Shown: piece after piece, positions 61,814 through 62,299 of the stretch
How the letters are laid out: every line of letters starts with the position of its first letter
Position numbering within the stretch: the first letter of the stretch is position 1
Source of the DNA: CAZWCX01 sp964632945
GTDB taxonomy: Bacteria; Planctomycetota; MHYJ01; WSZJ01; CAZWCX01
NCBI GenBank assembly: GCA_964632945.1
Contig: CAZWCX010000031.1
Span: forward strand, 1 to 62,299
Direction: 5' to 3'
DNA length: 62,299 nt
Notes under the pieces: model-generated
Told to the model about the DNA's origin: nothing
The model's database searches: none
Seen by the model: only the letters and a program-made list of their open reading frames with translations
Translations under genes and position numbers: made by a program

Positions 61814-62299
61814 ATGATGACTCGACTTCATGCATTCTCGGCGCATCGAACGGGCGCGGCCAAGGCCGAATATGCCATCCTCATCGGACTCGTCGCGGTG
61901 GCGGCCGTGACCGCGGTCACCTGGTTCGGCCTCGGCGTGAATCGCAAGTACGCGAGTGCGGCGGGACAACTCGACGGCGGGAAAGCCATCACCCCGGTCG
62001 CAAACCCCGACGCCGGAATGACCGGCGAGGCGCCGCCCCAACCGACCGGCGGATCGGCGCCCAAGATCCCCTCCAAGACGACGCCTCCGAACCAAACATC
62101 GGCAGGTCCCCTGACCGCCAAGGGCGGGTCCAACCCTCTCAATCCCGACGCCGGGAATGACGCCTATCCCGACAATCCGAGGGTCGTCCCGCCCCTCATC
62201 CCACAGCTGAGAAAACCCGAGGACACCGAGTGGATCGGAAAGAAGCTCGCGGAAGCCGGCGGGCGACTGCAGGGTCTCGAAGCGGCGCTTCAAGAGATC
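61814..62299 (+). CDS. Prepilin-like (Flp/Tad) protein with long ectodomain, cut by right edge
   Basis: 162 codons visible, frame open to the last base. Tandem ATGs at 61814 and 61817 follow aggagga. Basic leader, Gly14, then AAKAEYAILIGLVAVAAVTA with the Glu-Tyr at +5/+6 that is classical for Flp pilins, one helix, then a LDG motif. The ectodomain begins as a Pro/Asn/Thr/Gly linker (residues 55-135) and turns helical (EWIGKKLAEAGGRLQG) at the edge. Flp pilins are normally under 80 residues, so this is already too long to be an ordinary one. Confidence 0.8.
   Translation, partial: MMTRLHAFSAHRTGAAKAEYAILIGLVAVAAVTAVTWFGLGVNRKYASAAGQLDGGKAITPVANPDAGMTGEAPPQPTGGSAPKIPSKTTPPNQTSAGPLTAKGGSNPLNPDAGNDAYPDNPRVVPPLIPQLRKPEDTEWIGKKLAEAGGRLQGLEAALQEI

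Noticed and set aside
1..62299. CRISPR arrays, insertion sequences, integrases, phage genes
   Set aside because: None seen: no regularly spaced direct repeats, no transposase or integrase motifs, no att-like repeat at the tRNA 3' ends.

Overview
The window is very GC-rich bacterial chromosome with densely packed genes on both strands. It carries no phage, transposase or CRISPR signatures. Four very large Hanks-type Ser/Thr kinases fused to TPR arrays, two HEAT-repeat proteins, several secreted proteins of unknown function and a split complex I locus suggest a Planctomycetota-like (or neighbouring high-GC, Gram-negative) lineage. This is inference: there is no 16S gene in the window. Respiratory complex I, copper export, lipid II flipping and a DsbD-type electron conduit are consistent with an aerobic organism with an envelope.

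Layout. 1-4967 (+): the antiporter-like complex I subunits nuoL (cut by the left edge), nuoM and nuoN. 5113-11609: a copper P-type ATPase, two secreted proteins (one TPR-like, one zincin) and tilS. 11707-17591 (-): AIM24-family protein, formate-THF ligase, a small zinc-finger protein, ndk, a HEAT-repeat protein, then rpsI and rplM behind a near-perfect sigma70 promoter. 17939-27182: CaiB/BaiF CoA-transferase, MOSC protein, a secreted unknown, a nitrilase-family amidohydrolase, an aldehyde dehydrogenase, an AP-superfamily phosphodiesterase and murJ. 27219-34707 (-): a prepilin-like giant protein, a 1355-aa kinase and an Imm26-like protein. 34869-35034: tRNA-Lys(CTT) and tRNA-Leu(TAG). 35084-40908: a small secreted protein, a DsbD-like protein with an in-frame TGA at the first catalytic Cys of its thioredoxin motif, a metallophosphoesterase and a second aldehyde dehydrogenase. 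41077-44427 (-): nuoB-nuoD-nuoI, then iscU-like and PSP1 genes. 44550-62299: two more kinases, a zinc-ribbon membrane protein, a BamE-like lipoprotein, a prepilin-like zincin, a large HEAT protein, a fourth kinase and a third prepilin-like protein running off the right edge.

Two things stand out. (1) The DsbD homologue at 35869-38400 reads W-TGA-G-N-C exactly where its family has WCxxC, and 17 nt after the TGA there is a 6-bp hairpin with loop CGAG. This fits the bacterial SECIS rules, so it is a strong selenoprotein candidate (UxxC). (2) Three proteins begin with the same class III (Flp/Tad-type) prepilin signal (G^xxxxE followed by one membrane helix and an LDG motif) but carry large or unusual ectodomains, one with an HExxH zincin motif. 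Two of them lie directly downstream of a pair of collinear paralogous kinases that share an unusual catalytic loop (HRDV-N/S-PRN). Kinase plus prepilin-like surface protein looks like a repeated module of unknown function.
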